Positions 1 through 9,094 are shown, numbered from the stretch's first letter. The stretch is 64,000 nucleotides of DNA from Senegalia massiliensis (GCF_009911265.1 NZ_QXXA01000009.1:62001-126000), one strand, 5' to 3'. A program made the numbers and translations. Notes: generated by a model from the sequence alone, not told the origin.

Positions 1-581
1 GCTGTAACAAGAATTTTTTTACCAACTAAATCTTTATTGAAATTTAAGTAATTATTAACATACTGTACTATTTTTTGAGGATCAGCAAGTTTACCTGGAC
101 CAACATCTCCACAAGCAAGTCTACCTTCACCTGGAGATATAAATTCATATCCTAACTTCTTCAACTTTTCCATGTTTTCTTGAAAGATAGGATTTAGATA
201 CATACCTGTATTCATAGCTGGTGCAAATATGACTTTAGCCTTTGTAGCCATTATAGTAGTTGATAACATATCATCTGCTATTCCATTTGCAATTTTTCCA
301 ATTATATTAGCTGTTGCTGGAGCTACTAAAAACACATCTGCTTTTTGTGCCAAACTGATATGTTCTATATCCCATTGTTGTGGTTCTTTAAACATACTAT
401 CTGTGACAGGATTTTGACTCATAGATGAAAAAGTTAAAGGTGATACAAATTTTGTAGCTGAATTTGTCATTATTACATCTACATTAGCTTTTAATTTTCT
501 TAATCTACTTACAATATCACAAGCTTTATATACAGCTATTCCACCTGTAACCCCTAACACAACATTTTTACCGTCTAACAA
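1..581 (-). CDS. coaBC: Phosphopantothenoylcysteine decarboxylase/phosphopantothenate-cysteine ligase, 5' part only
   Basis: Bifunctional CoaBC (Dfp) joins cysteine to 4'-phosphopantothenate and decarboxylates the product in coenzyme A synthesis. The gene leaves the window on the left, so only about 193 residues of the flavin-dependent decarboxylase half are visible. These include VTGGIAVYKA near the N-terminus, FVSPLTF, the substrate-binding motif APAMNTGMY and the segment LACGDVG that carries the conserved cysteine. TTG at 581 is preferred over ATG at 587 because the ATG touches the Shine-Dalgarno GAGGTG, whereas TTG sits about 8 nt away and gives MLDGKN, as in Bacillus homologues. It follows rpoZ by about 16 nt and ends the visible yicC-remA-gmk-rpoZ-coaBC operon. 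Confidence 0.93.
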   Translation of the reverse strand, partial: MLDGKNVVLGVTGGIAVYKACDIVSRLRKLKANVDVIMTNSATKFVSPLTFSSMSQNPVTDSMFKEPQQWDIEHISLAQKADVFLVAPATANIIGKIANGIADDMLSTTIMATKAKVIFAPAMNTGMYLNPIFQENMEKLKKLGYEFISPGEGRLACGDVGPGKLADPQKIVQYVNNYLNFNKDLVGKKILVT

Positions 582-597
582 TTTCATCACCTCTATA

Positions 598-816
598 TTA
601 TTCTTTAGTAAATTCATTCATATCATCAGGTCTAGTATATGTGATTTTATCTTCTGCAAATTCATGAAGTGCTATACTAACTGGTTTATTAGTAGTTATA
701 TCAATATGTGGTTTATTACCATCAACCAATTGCCTTGCTCTCTTTGAAACTAATAACACTAAAGTATATCTACTATCAACTTTTTTCAAAATATCATTTA
801 CCGATGGATATAACAT
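598..816 (-). CDS. rpoZ: DNA-directed RNA polymerase omega subunit
   Basis: Small RNA polymerase subunit of 72 residues that helps assemble and stabilise the core enzyme. It has the family pattern PSVNDILKKVDSRYTLVLLVSKRARQ near the N-terminus (shown here only as its core; key residues are DSRY and the KRARQ block) followed by KPVSIALHEFAEDKI. The length is normal for Firmicute omega. It starts one base after the gmk stop, with GGAGG about 8 nt upstream of ATG. The gmk-rpoZ-coaBC order is the standard Firmicute arrangement, which supports the call despite the short length. Confidence 0.93.
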   Translation of the reverse strand: MLYPSVNDILKKVDSRYTLVLLVSKRARQLVDGNKPHIDITTNKPVSIALHEFAEDKITYTRPDDMNEFTKE

Positions 817-817
817 T

Positions 818-1420
818 TTAAGCCTCCTCTATATTCTTTATTAAATGTATTTGTCTATTTACTTTACATTTTTCTGCTTTAATTATGGAATTAATATTAT
901 CAACTGCAGAATCTACAGTATCATTTAATACCCCATAATCATATTTAAACACATACTTTAATTCTTTATATGCTGCATCTAACCTTTTTATCATTGCTTC
1001 TTTTGTTTCTGTTGCCCTTTTTTCTATTCTATTTTTAAGTTCTTCCATTGATGGAGGAAGTATAAATATAAAAACACCATCAGGATATATTTCCTTTATA
1101 GAAAGCGCACCTTGAATATCAATTTCTAACAATACATCTTTACCTTCCTCAAGCATATCAAATACATATTCTTTTGGTGTACCATAATAATTACTATATA
1201 CCTCTGCATGCTCTAAAAACTCATTATTTAAAAGCATCTCTTGGAATTTATCTTTAGATATAAAAAAGTAATTAGTACCATCTACCTCTCCTTTTCGTGG
1301 CTCTCTTGTGGTTGCAGAAATAGATAAATTTAAATCTAATTCCTTTAATAATTCTTTACATATTGTGCCTTTTCCAGCTCCAGATGGACCAGAAATAACA
1401 ATTAATAATCCTTTAGACAT
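818..1420 (-). CDS. gmk: Guanylate kinase
   Basis: Phosphorylates GMP to GDP with ATP in the cytoplasm; essential for guanine nucleotide supply. The 200-residue protein has the P-loop GPSGAGKGT at residues 11-19, the GMP-binding segment SATTREPRKGEVDGTNYFF around 35-53 and the lid region with RIEKRATET. Length is standard. ATG start with AAGGAG upstream. It lies between remA and rpoZ, as in many clostridia. Confidence 0.96.
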   Translation of the reverse strand: MSKGLLIVISGPSGAGKGTICKELLKELDLNLSISATTREPRKGEVDGTNYFFISKDKFQEMLLNNEFLEHAEVYSNYYGTPKEYVFDMLEEGKDVLLEIDIQGALSIKEIYPDGVFIFILPPSMEELKNRIEKRATETKEAMIKRLDAAYKELKYVFKYDYGVLNDTVDSAVDNINSIIKAEKCKVNRQIHLIKNIEEA

Positions 1421-1438
1421 GTAATTCTCCTTTCAAAC

Positions 1439-1696
1439 TTAGTCATCTTTTTCTTTGTTTCCTTCTAATCTATTTGATATAGTTTCTGGTTGAATTGCTG
1501 ATAATATTACATGTTCGCTATCTGTTATAATAACAGATCTTGTTCTTCTACCATGTGTAGCATCTATTAACATACTTCTTTCTCTCGCATCTTGTATTAC
1601 CCTTTTTATAGGAGCCGATTCCGATCCTACAATTGCAACTATTCTATTCCCTGAAACAATATTTCCAAAACCAATACTAATTAATTTCAAACTCAA
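1439..1696 (-). CDS. remA: RemA-family DNA-binding regulator (DUF370)
   Basis: 85-residue member of the RemA/DUF370 family. In Bacillus subtilis RemA is a DNA-binding activator of matrix and osmoprotection genes; the role in clostridia is not established. Family hallmarks are [19 protein letters not shown] at the N-terminus, [13 protein letters not shown], and the [18 protein letters not shown] block. TTG start, 8 nt behind AGGAG. It sits between yicC and gmk, the conserved position for this family. The assignment to the family is firm; the regulatory targets are unknown. Confidence 0.9.
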   Translation of the reverse strand: MSLKLISIGFGNIVSGNRIVAIVGSESAPIKRVIQDARERSMLIDATHGRRTRSVIITDSEHVILSAIQPETISNRLEGNKEKDD

Positions 1697-1711
1697 ATAA
1701 ATCGCTCCTAT

Positions 1712-2593
1712 CTACTCAATATTTTGAACTTGTTCTCTTATTTTTTCTAATTCACTTTTTATTTCAACAACATATTTAGTTATTTCAATATCTCCAACCT
1801 TTGAACCCATTGTATTTGCTTCTCGATTCATCTCTTGAATTAAAAAATCTAATTTACGGCCTATAGCATCATCTAAGTTTAAAGTTTCTATTAATTGTGT
1901 TATGTGACTATCTAGTCTAACAATTTCTTCTGTTATATTAGCTTTATCAGCAAAATATGCCACCTCATTAGCAAGTTTAGATTCATCTACTTCAACAGAG
2001 TTATCTAACAGATCATTTATTCTATTCTCTAATTTCAATTTATATTCTTCAACAACTAAAGGTGATCTATCTTCAATTTTAAAGTTTAAACCCTTTATAT
2101 AATCAAGCCTTTTTTTAATGTCATGTGCTAATTTCTTTCCTTCTTCACATCTCATAGAATAGATATCTTTAACACTATCTTCAACTGCAACAGATAACAC
2201 ATTCCAAATAACATCTTCAGATTCCTCTTTTTTCTCTACATTTATTATATCAGGATACTTTGTTATACTTTCTAATTTTATAGGGTCATCTAAATTCAAG
2301 TCTTGATTTAATAAATCTAAAGCTTCTTTGTAGGATTTTGCTAAATTTAAATTCACATTAACTTCCAGATCTGACTCGCCTATGTTTTCAAGATTTATGT
2401 ATACCTCTACTCTACCTCTTTTTATTCTTTTCTTAATAATCTTTTTGATTTTTTCTTCTAAATAAGATAAGTGTCTAGGCATTCTTATAATAGTATCATT
2501 ATATCTATGATTTACAGATTTTATTTCAACATTAAACTGTATTTTTTCATCTTTATTTTCGCCTCTTCCAAACCCAGTCATACTTTTAACCAT
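1712..2593 (-). CDS. yicC: YicC/YloC-family endoribonuclease
   Basis: YicC-family protein of 293 residues; Escherichia coli YicC is an endoribonuclease implicated in small-RNA decay. The N-terminal MTGFGRG motif and the C-terminal REANTMGSK motif are both present and bracket the family (YicC-like N domain, then DUF1732). ATG at 2593 is chosen over TTG at 2596 because it is 8 nt from GGAGG. First gene of the operon that continues to coaBC; a sigma-A type promoter lies just upstream. Confidence 0.9.
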   Translation of the reverse strand: MVKSMTGFGRGENKDEKIQFNVEIKSVNHRYNDTIIRMPRHLSYLEEKIKKIIKKRIKRGRVEVYINLENIGESDLEVNVNLNLAKSYKEALDLLNQDLNLDDPIKLESITKYPDIINVEKKEESEDVIWNVLSVAVEDSVKDIYSMRCEEGKKLAHDIKKRLDYIKGLNFKIEDRSPLVVEEYKLKLENRINDLLDNSVEVDESKLANEVAYFADKANITEEIVRLDSHITQLIETLNLDDAIGRKLDFLIQEMNREANTMGSKVGDIEITKYVVEIKSELEKIREQVQNIE

Positions 2594-2621
2594 CAATTTT
2601 ACCTCCTAAATATTATAATCA

Positions 2622-2649
2622 ATTTTACCATAAAATAGTCTAAAGTCAA
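2622..2649 (-). promoter_or_regulatory. Promoter for the yicC-remA-gmk-rpoZ-coaBC operon
   Basis: On the minus strand TTGACT (2649-2644) and TAAAAT (2627-2622) are separated by 16 bp, about 30 bp ahead of the yicC start. Sequence match only. Confidence 0.6.
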
Positions 2650-2746
2650 TTATTATAGTTCACTATATTAAAAATTATATAAAAGTTTTAAAATACCTTT
2701 TAATTGTTACGAAATGTTAATTTTTATTTATTGTTTATCTGTTTTT

Positions 2747-2773
2747 TTGTATGTTTAAATTTTATGATATAAT
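2747..2773 (+). promoter_or_regulatory. Probable promoter for rqcH
   Basis: A perfect TATAAT at 2768-2773 is preceded by TTGTAT at 2747-2752, a short 15-bp spacer. The start codon is 32 bp downstream of the -10. The -35 choice is uncertain. Confidence 0.4.
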
Positions 2774-2805
2774 GAAAATTAAATTAGATTTATGGAGGAG
2801 TAAAT

Positions 2806-4578
2806 ATGTCATTAGATGGAATTACACTAAGAAGTTTAGTTTCTGAGCTTCAATCTACACTTATTAATGGAAAAATAAATAAAGTTTATCAGCCTGAAAC
2901 TGATGAATTATTAATGGATATAAGAAATAATGGAATAACAAAAAAATTAATCGTTTCTGCAAGTAGTAATAATCCTCGGATTCATTTTACTGACGATACT
3001 AAAAAAAATCCACAATCCCCACCTATGTTTTGCATGCTTTTAAGAAAACATATTCAAGGAGGAAGAATTTTATCCATAGAACAATATGGTTTTGAACGTG
3101 TTATAAAAATCTTAATATCATCATATGATGAACTAGGTGATTTAACAGAGAAAGAACTTATAGTTGAAATTATGGGGAGACATAGCAATATAATATTATT
3201 AGATAAAAACAATAATAAGATAATTGATTCAATAAAAAGAGTTACACCTGATATAAGTAGTGTTAGACAAGTTCTACCAGGATTAAAATATATTTCTGTT
3301 CCTTCTCAAAATAAAATAAGCCCATTTGATTTAGAAAAAAATAATTTCTTATTGTTAATAAAAGATATTAATAGCTCAAAAGTCTTATATAAATCCCTTT
3401 ATGAAAATTTTATAGGTATAAGTCCACTTATTGCTAAAGAAATTTGTAAAAGAGCTGGAATTTATGAAAATTTAAATCTAAAAGAGTTGAAAGAAAATGA
3501 TATAGAAAAGATATATTCATCATTTAAAAGTATTATTGATTATATCCTTGATGGAAAATCATGCCCTACAATAGTATATAATGAATTCAAAACTAAAATA
3601 CTAGGATTTTCTAGTTGGGATTTAATTCAGTTTGATAATTCTATAAAACAACACTTCAATACAGTCAATGAAATGTTAGATCAATTATATAAAACAAAAG
3701 ATAAATTAGATAGAATCAAACAAAAATCTTTATCATTAAAAAAACGTATAAAAACTAGATTAGATAGGGATAAAAATAAATTATCAAAACAAAAAGATGA
3801 ATTATTAAATGCTAAAAATAGAGAAAAATATAAAATAGCTGGTGAACTAATTACTGCTAATATATATAGAATAGAAAAAGGTATGGATAAAATAGAAGTT
3901 TTAGATTATTACAATGACAATCAAAAAATAACCATAAAATTAAATCCAAATCTAACCCCTTCTGAGAATGCGCAAAAAAAGTTTAAAAGATATAATAAAT
4001 TGAAAAATGCTTTCATTGAAGTATCCAATCAAATAAAACAAACAGAATCTGAAATTAACTATTTAGAGAATATTCTATTAAGCATTGAAAATGCATCTGA
4101 TTTAGATGACTTAGAAGAAATCAGAGAAGAATTGATTGAAGAAAATTATATCAAAAACAGAAAAAAATATAAAAATAAAAAGAAAAGTAAATTTAAAAGT
4201 AAACCTATGCACTTTTTATCAAGTGATGGCTATGATATTTATGTAGGTAAAAACAATAAACAAAACGATTACCTAACATTAAAATTTTCTGATAAAAATG
4301 ATTTCTGGCTTCATACAAAAGATATACCTGGATCACATGTCATAGTAAGAAAAAAGGGCAAAGAAATTCCTGAAAATACTATTTATGAAGCTTCATTACT
4401 TGCTGCTTATAACAGTAAAGCCAAAATGTCTAGTAATGTTCCTGTGGACTATACAGAAAGAAAAAATGTTAAAAAACCAAATGGAGCAAAGCCTGGCATG
4501 GTTATATATGAAAATAACAATACTATTTATGTAACTCCAACAGAAAAAGAAATAAGTAAAATAAATAAGATAAATTAA
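2806..4578 (+). CDS. rqcH: Rqc2-homologue RqcH (NFACT / fibronectin-binding protein A family)
   Basis: Ribosome-associated quality-control factor that binds stalled 50S subunits and adds C-terminal alanine tails to the nascent chain. The 590-residue protein has the NFACT-N domain (residues 1 to about 180), a helical and long coiled-coil middle (about 280-440) and the C-terminal NFACT-R domain with FWLHTKDIPGSHVIV and a lysine-rich linker. The Asp-Arg pair needed for tRNA binding in B. subtilis RqcH (D97/R98) is Glu97-Arg98 here. ATG start behind GGAGGAG. It is alone on the plus strand and ends at a bidirectional palindrome shared with uraA. Confidence 0.92.
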   Translation: MSLDGITLRSLVSELQSTLINGKINKVYQPETDELLMDIRNNGITKKLIVSASSNNPRIHFTDDTKKNPQSPPMFCMLLRKHIQGGRILSIEQYGFERVIKILISSYDELGDLTEKELIVEIMGRHSNIILLDKNNNKIIDSIKRVTPDISSVRQVLPGLKYISVPSQNKISPFDLEKNNFLLLIKDINSSKVLYKSLYENFIGISPLIAKEICKRAGIYENLNLKELKENDIEKIYSSFKSIIDYILDGKSCPTIVYNEFKTKILGFSSWDLIQFDNSIKQHFNTVNEMLDQLYKTKDKLDRIKQKSLSLKKRIKTRLDRDKNKLSKQKDELLNAKNREKYKIAGELITANIYRIEKGMDKIEVLDYYNDNQKITIKLNPNLTPSENAQKKFKRYNKLKNAFIEVSNQIKQTESEINYLENILLSIENASDLDDLEEIREELIEENYIKNRKKYKNKKKSKFKSKPMHFLSSDGYDIYVGKNNKQNDYLTLKFSDKNDFWLHTKDIPGSHVIVRKKGKEIPENTIYEASLLAAYNSKAKMSSNVPVDYTERKNVKKPNGAKPGMVIYENNNTIYVTPTEKEISKINKIN

Positions 4579-4602
4579 AGGCATATCATATGATATGCCT
4601 TT
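4577..4602. terminator. Bidirectional terminator between rqcH and uraA
   Basis: A perfect 26-nt palindrome (arm AAAGGCATATCAT) overlapping the rqcH stop region and ending 3 bp before the uraA stop. The two genes converge on it. Flanking U-tracts are interrupted by A, so efficiency is uncertain. Confidence 0.65.
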
Positions 4603-4605
4603 AAT

Positions 4606-5907
4606 TTAATTTGTTTCCTGTGGTAATACTTTATTAATTACTATACCAACTATTGCCGCAAGACTCAATCCTACTATTTGAATACTATTAGTAATTGGTA
4701 TGCCAATTATACCAGTAAATGCCTTTGTGCCATCTGCAAGAAATAATCCTTGTTTTACTTTTAATATTTCTGTTCCTATTCCAATTACAAGAATTAGTGA
4801 TGCTATTATCAAATTTCTGTTACTAGAAAAATCTACTTCTGCTGTTGTTAATGTTCTTATGCCTACACTAGCAATCATTCCAAATAGAATAAGACTAACT
4901 CCGCCCATGACTGGAACTGGAATAGTTTGAAGTAATGCTCCTACTTTTCCAATAAAACTTATTGATATTGCTATAATTGCTGATATTCTTAAAATAGAAG
5001 GATCATAGTTTTTTGTTACTGCAAGTACTGAAGTATTTTCACCATAAGTAGTATTTGCAGGTCCACCTATAAGTCCAGAAAATAATGTAGCAAGTCCATC
5101 ACCTATTAAAGTTCTATGAAGACCAGGATCATTAAAAAAATCTTTACCTACTACTGCACCATTTGTAGTAATATCTCCTATATGTTCCATAAAAACAGCT
5201 AAAACTATTGGAGCAATGATAGCTATAGCTTCAATGCTAAACTTAGGTAATGTAAACTCTGGAACACTTATTAAAGCTGCCTCAGTAACGGGTGTAAAAT
5301 CAACTATATTTAACATAACTGATAAAATATAACCTACTATAACTCCACAAAGTATAGGTACTACTTTAAACATACCTTTACCAAATACTGATACTATGAT
5401 TACAGTAGAAACTACAACTAAAGATACTAACCAATTATTTGAAGCCATTTCTATAGCTGTAGGACTCATTATAAGACCAATTACTATAACCATGGGACCA
5501 GTAACTATTGGCGGGAAAAAAGTCTTTATCTTTTCCACTCCAAATAACTTTATAAGACCTGCAAAAATAATATATAAAAACCCAGCAACCATTATACCAC
5601 CTTGAGCATATCTTAAATCACCAAACCTCGTTGCTACTACACCTATAACAGGTATAAATGCAAAACTAGAACCTAAAAACACAGGAACTTTACCCTTTGT
5701 AACTAAATGAAATATTAATGTACCCATACCTGCACAAAATAAAGCTACTCCTGGATTAAGTCCTGTAATCATAGGCACTAAAACCGTAGCACCAAACATC
5801 GCTATTACGTGCTGTATGCTTAATATTCCTTTTTTAAATACCTTATCCATTTTAAGTTTTTGTTCTTTACTCACGTTAACATTTTTTACCATTGTTTCTT
5901 CAGACAT
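4606..5907 (-). CDS. uraA: Uracil permease (NCS2 family)
   Basis: Proton-coupled uracil importer of the NCS2 (UraA/PyrP) family, 433 residues with about 14 hydrophobic segments in the cytoplasmic membrane. Diagnostic residues are the EHIGDITTNGAVVGKDFF segment with its glutamate and histidine, and the GGPANTTYGENTSVLAVT motif with the second substrate glutamate; this form is typical of uracil rather than purine carriers. It lies directly downstream of pyrR and behind a PyrR-type RNA hairpin plus a hairpin that can mask its Shine-Dalgarno, so it is very probably repressed by UMP-bound PyrR. ATG start 6 nt after AGGAGG. Confidence 0.93.
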   Translation of the reverse strand: MSEETMVKNVNVSKEQKLKMDKVFKKGILSIQHVIAMFGATVLVPMITGLNPGVALFCAGMGTLIFHLVTKGKVPVFLGSSFAFIPVIGVVATRFGDLRYAQGGIMVAGFLYIIFAGLIKLFGVEKIKTFFPPIVTGPMVIVIGLIMSPTAIEMASNNWLVSLVVVSTVIIVSVFGKGMFKVVPILCGVIVGYILSVMLNIVDFTPVTEAALISVPEFTLPKFSIEAIAIIAPIVLAVFMEHIGDITTNGAVVGKDFFNDPGLHRTLIGDGLATLFSGLIGGPANTTYGENTSVLAVTKNYDPSILRISAIIAISISFIGKVGALLQTIPVPVMGGVSLILFGMIASVGIRTLTTAEVDFSSNRNLIIASLILVIGIGTEILKVKQGLFLADGTKAFTGIIGIPITNSIQIVGLSLAAIVGIVINKVLPQETN

Positions 5908-5914
5908 AAAATTA

Positions 5915-5968
5915 CCTCCTTTATTTTAGGAGGGAGAAAATTCTCCCTTTCTAGTATCACAGTACTAG
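5915..5968 (-). promoter_or_regulatory. PyrR-binding-loop and Shine-Dalgarno-masking hairpin in the uraA leader
   Basis: Between pyrR and uraA, the minus-strand RNA carries a hairpin at 5968-5951 with stem CTAGTA/TACTAG and hexaloop CTGTGA. This loop fits the CNGNGA consensus of PyrR binding loops and is flanked by CTTTTAA and AAGG as in that family. It is followed by GGGAGAA/TTCTCCC (5947-5932) and by CCTCCT (5933-5928), which is complementary to the uraA Shine-Dalgarno AGGAGG (5920-5915). The last two pairings overlap and exclude each other. No U-run follows, so translational control is more likely than attenuation. This is inferred from folding by eye. Confidence 0.65.
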
Positions 5969-5984
5969 ATTAAAAGTTATACAA

Positions 5985-6618
<634 letters not shown>

Positions 6619-6638
6619 TCTTTATTCACATTTTTTCA

Positions 6639-6667
6639 ATTATAACATATTTAATATAGATTGTCTA
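6639..6667 (-). promoter_or_regulatory. Promoter of pyrR-uraA
   Basis: TAGACA (6667-6662), 17-bp spacer, TATAAT (6644-6639) on the minus strand. Predicted transcription start near 6632, giving a leader of about 115 nt. The -35 abuts the rluD stop codon. Confidence 0.75.
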
Positions 6668-7576
6668 CTACTTATTTCTTATGATTCTAAGTAAATTAGA
6701 AAAATCTTTAGGTAATTCAGATTTAAATTCTAAATATTCCCCACTTCTAGGATGTATAAAACCAATTGTTTTAGCATGTAATAATTGTCCTTCCAAATTA
6801 AATTTTTGCTTTTTTATCCCATAAACTTTATCTCCTACAACAGGATGTTTTATATATTTCATATGAACTCTTATTTGATGAGTTCTGCCAGTCTCTAGTT
6901 TAGCTTCAATTAAAGTATAGCCTTTGAATCTCTCAATAACTTTAAAATGAGTAACAGCATGCTTGCTATTTTCTTCAGTCACACACATCTTTTTTCTATC
7001 TTTTGGATTTCTTCCAATAGGTGCATTTATTATTCCTTTGTCTTCTTTTATATTTCCTTCTACTAAAGCAATATATCGTCTATTGATAGTATGTTTCTTT
7101 AATTGTTCTGCTAAACTTAAATGAGCTAAATTAGTTTTAGCTATCATCAATAGGCCTGTAGTATCTTTATCAATCCTATGCACTATACCTGGTCTTATAT
7201 TTCCATTTATATTTGATAGTGTATCTAAATGATATAATAATGCATTGACTAATGTAGAATTATAATTACCAGGGGCAGGATGTACTACCATATCTCTAGG
7301 CTTATAAACTATTGCAACATCATCATCTTCATATATAATATTTATATTTATATTTTCTGGTATTAATTCAAGTTTCTTTTCTTCAGGTAATTCAATATAT
7401 ATTTTATCTCCTTCACTTATTATATACTTTGATTTTATTAGTTCATTATTTACTTTTATTTTATTTTTTTTAATAAGTTTCTGAATATATGATCTTGAAA
7501 AATTATCTAATTCATCAGCTAAGTATACATCTATTCTCTCATTAACATCATCTTCAACATTAATTTCAATATCCAT
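6668..7576 (-). CDS. rluD: RluD-family 23S rRNA pseudouridine synthase
   Basis: Converts uridines in 23S rRNA to pseudouridine. The 302-residue protein has an N-terminal S4 RNA-binding domain (about residues 1-65) and the catalytic domain with IVHRIDKDTTGLLMIAK, whose aspartate is the nucleophile, and ETGRTHQIRVH. ATG at 7576 is chosen because it lies 4 nt after the lspA stop with a purine-rich GGGAAAAGAG ahead; the longer start at 7603 has no ribosome-binding site. lspA-rluD is the usual Firmicute pair. The exact uridine target cannot be read from sequence. Confidence 0.9.
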   Translation of the reverse strand: MDIEINVEDDVNERIDVYLADELDNFSRSYIQKLIKKNKIKVNNELIKSKYIISEGDKIYIELPEEKKLELIPENININIIYEDDDVAIVYKPRDMVVHPAPGNYNSTLVNALLYHLDTLSNINGNIRPGIVHRIDKDTTGLLMIAKTNLAHLSLAEQLKKHTINRRYIALVEGNIKEDKGIINAPIGRNPKDRKKMCVTEENSKHAVTHFKVIERFKGYTLIEAKLETGRTHQIRVHMKYIKHPVVGDKVYGIKKQKFNLEGQLLHAKTIGFIHPRSGEYLEFKSELPKDFSNLLRIIRNK

Positions 7577-7580
7577 TAAA

Positions 7581-8039
7581 TCACTCTTTTCCCTTATCTT
7601 CATAATTATCTGTCATTACTAATATAACTAATAGTATAGTTCCTATAACTATAAAGCTATCTGCTATGTTAAACACTGGAAAATCATAAACCTCTCCAAA
7701 ATTAACATCTATAAAATCAATAACATAGCCAACTCTAAGTCTATCAATAAAATTTCCAATAGCTCCACCAATAATCATAACTAAACTATAGTTCATTATT
7801 TTAGTATTATTATATTTATTTATATAGAATATAATACCAAACACAATAATTATGGTAATTATTAAAAAGAATGTTCTTTGAGAATTCATTATTCCAAAAG
7901 CAGCACCATAATTTCTTACATAGTTTAATTGTAAAAAATTTTCAATTAATACAATTGGAGCTTCTCCTTCTAAATTAACTACAGAAAAATACTTTGTTAA
8001 TTGGTCTAATATAATAATTAAAATAGGTATTATGTACAT
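7581..8039 (-). CDS. lspA: Lipoprotein signal peptidase
   Basis: Membrane aspartyl protease that cleaves signal peptides from diacylglyceryl-modified prolipoproteins. 152 residues with four hydrophobic helices; the conserved blocks are DQLTK, NYGAAFGI, GGAIGNFIDRL and FPVFNIADS, the last two holding the catalytic aspartates. ATG start behind GAGGAGG. Its substrates in this window include the DUF3798 lipoprotein at 57.4 kb. Confidence 0.95.
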   Translation of the reverse strand: MYIIPILIIILDQLTKYFSVVNLEGEAPIVLIENFLQLNYVRNYGAAFGIMNSQRTFFLIITIIIVFGIIFYINKYNNTKIMNYSLVMIIGGAIGNFIDRLRVGYVIDFIDVNFGEVYDFPVFNIADSFIVIGTILLVILVMTDNYEDKGKE

Positions 8040-8070
8040 TTACTTCCTCCTCAAATAGTCTATAATTATA

Positions 8071-8099
8071 ATTCTAATAGATATTAATAATAATTACAA
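8071..8099 (-). promoter_or_regulatory. Probable promoter of lspA-rluD
   Basis: TTGTAA (8099-8094), 17 bp, TAGAAT (8076-8071) on the minus strand, about 30 bp ahead of the lspA start and just after the traR terminator. Confidence 0.5.
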
Positions 8100-8111
8100 T
8101 AAAAACAATAA

Positions 8112-8135
8112 AATAAGAGCAACTAAGCTCTTATT
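8112..8135 (-). terminator. Terminator of the TraR/DksA-like gene
   Basis: Stem AATAAGAGC/GCTCTTATT with a 6-nt loop, followed on the minus strand by a T-rich tract. It overlaps the stop codon. Confidence 0.7.
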
Positions 8136-8787
8136 CTTTTTGATCATCTGGTATATCTTTCCTATGTTCTCCTGGCATTTGTCCTTCATAAAATTCTTCT
8201 GAAATACTTTCTATATCTTCAACAGATCCTTTATCATTATCATCAAATACACCATTATAATCACCAGTAGAATTTGATGGATCTTTCTCTATTCTATTGA
8301 ATTGTTCTACTTTTTGTATTATATCTTCACCATCAATACCTACATATTCTTTATCACCTTTGTTCATTCTTCGTAAAACATTACTAAGGTATTCTTGTTC
8401 TTTAGTATCAGTCATACCTATAACTTCATCAATCTTTTCTCTATGATTTTTACAAGTTACTGTATAAGGTATTATATCTAACCTTTCTTCTTCTATTTCT
8501 TTTCCACAAACTAAACAATTACCAAAATTTCCTTCATTAATATTTTTTAAAGCAATATCAATTTTAGTCATAATATTTTTTTGGTTATCAGATAAATTAA
8601 TATTATGTTCTTGCATAAATAATTCTGTTCCAATATCAGCAGGATGATTATCATAAGCAGATATTTCACCACTAGAATTTGTAATAGAACCATCAAAATT
8701 TTCTTTTATATCTTTTATTGTTTGTTTTATATCCTCTCTTTCCTTTAATAGCATACTTTTGTATTTATCAACTTTGTTTTTATCCAT
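8131..8787 (-). CDS. TraR/DksA-type zinc-finger protein, YteA-like
   Basis: 218-residue protein of the YteA branch of the TraR/DksA family common in spore formers; its function there is not established. The N-terminal half is a charged coiled coil. A zinc-binding module follows: CLVCGKEIEEERL, then 17 residues between the second and third ligands, ending C-x2-H. The C-terminus is acidic and probably disordered. ATG start behind AGGAGG. Flanked by terminators on both sides, so probably its own transcript. Confidence 0.8.
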   Translation of the reverse strand: MDKNKVDKYKSMLLKEREDIKQTIKDIKENFDGSITNSSGEISAYDNHPADIGTELFMQEHNINLSDNQKNIMTKIDIALKNINEGNFGNCLVCGKEIEEERLDIIPYTVTCKNHREKIDEVIGMTDTKEQEYLSNVLRRMNKGDKEYVGIDGEDIIQKVEQFNRIEKDPSNSTGDYNGVFDDNDKGSVEDIESISEEFYEGQMPGEHRKDIPDDQKE

Positions 8788-8834
8788 AAATATCCTCCTT
8801 ATTTATTTTATCTATATTATTATCATACCCATAA

Positions 8835-8868
8835 AAAAATCCTCACTATCTATATAATGAGGATTTTT
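8835..8868 (-). terminator. Terminator upstream of the TraR/DksA-like gene
   Basis: Stem AAAAATCCTCA/TGAGGATTTTT with a 12-nt loop and a T-run. It would end transcripts coming from mtnN-aroF and the small ORF, or act in the leader of the traR-like gene. Confidence 0.65.
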
Positions 8869-8884
8869 AAAATTATTTATTCTT

Positions 8885-9007
8885 TTATGTGAAGTAAGTT
8901 AAGTATAAATAAAAAAATAAAAGATTATTTTTCTCATATTTTGCATTATAAAAATGAGAAAGTAACAAGAAAAAAAATAATAAATAGTCGGTATTTTTAA
9001 TTTCCAT
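8885..9007 (-). CDS. Possible 40-residue hydrophobic peptide
   Basis: A short ORF in the 306-bp gap between aroF and the traR-like gene, with ATG about 5 nt behind GAGAGGTG. The peptide starts MEIKNTDYLLFFFLLL and has a second hydrophobic patch LLFFYLYLTYF, so it would be membrane-associated. It ends 17 bp before a terminator hairpin. I do not recognise it; the hydrophobic bias is partly what T-rich DNA gives by chance. The ribosome-binding site and terminator favour a real gene. Confidence 0.35.
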   Translation of the reverse strand: MEIKNTDYLLFFFLLLSHFYNAKYEKNNLLFFYLYLTYFT

Positions 9008-9020
9008 ATGACACCTCTCA

Positions 9021-9059
9021 ATAATTCATACTATTTTATACTATTATCATATGAATTAT
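9021..9059. repeat. Inverted repeat upstream of the small ORF
   Basis: ATAATTCATA and TATGAATTAT form 10-bp perfect arms separated by 19 bp in the aroF-to-small-ORF gap. It could be an operator or an RNA hairpin; no clear promoter pair could be assigned around it. Confidence 0.35.
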
Positions 9060-9094
9060 ATTAAATTTAGTTATTATTATTTAAAAATACCTGT

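Noticed and set aside
5928-5950. Rho-independent terminator between pyrR and uraA
   Set aside because: The hairpin is not followed by a U-run and its 3' flank pairs with the Shine-Dalgarno, so a translational role fits better.
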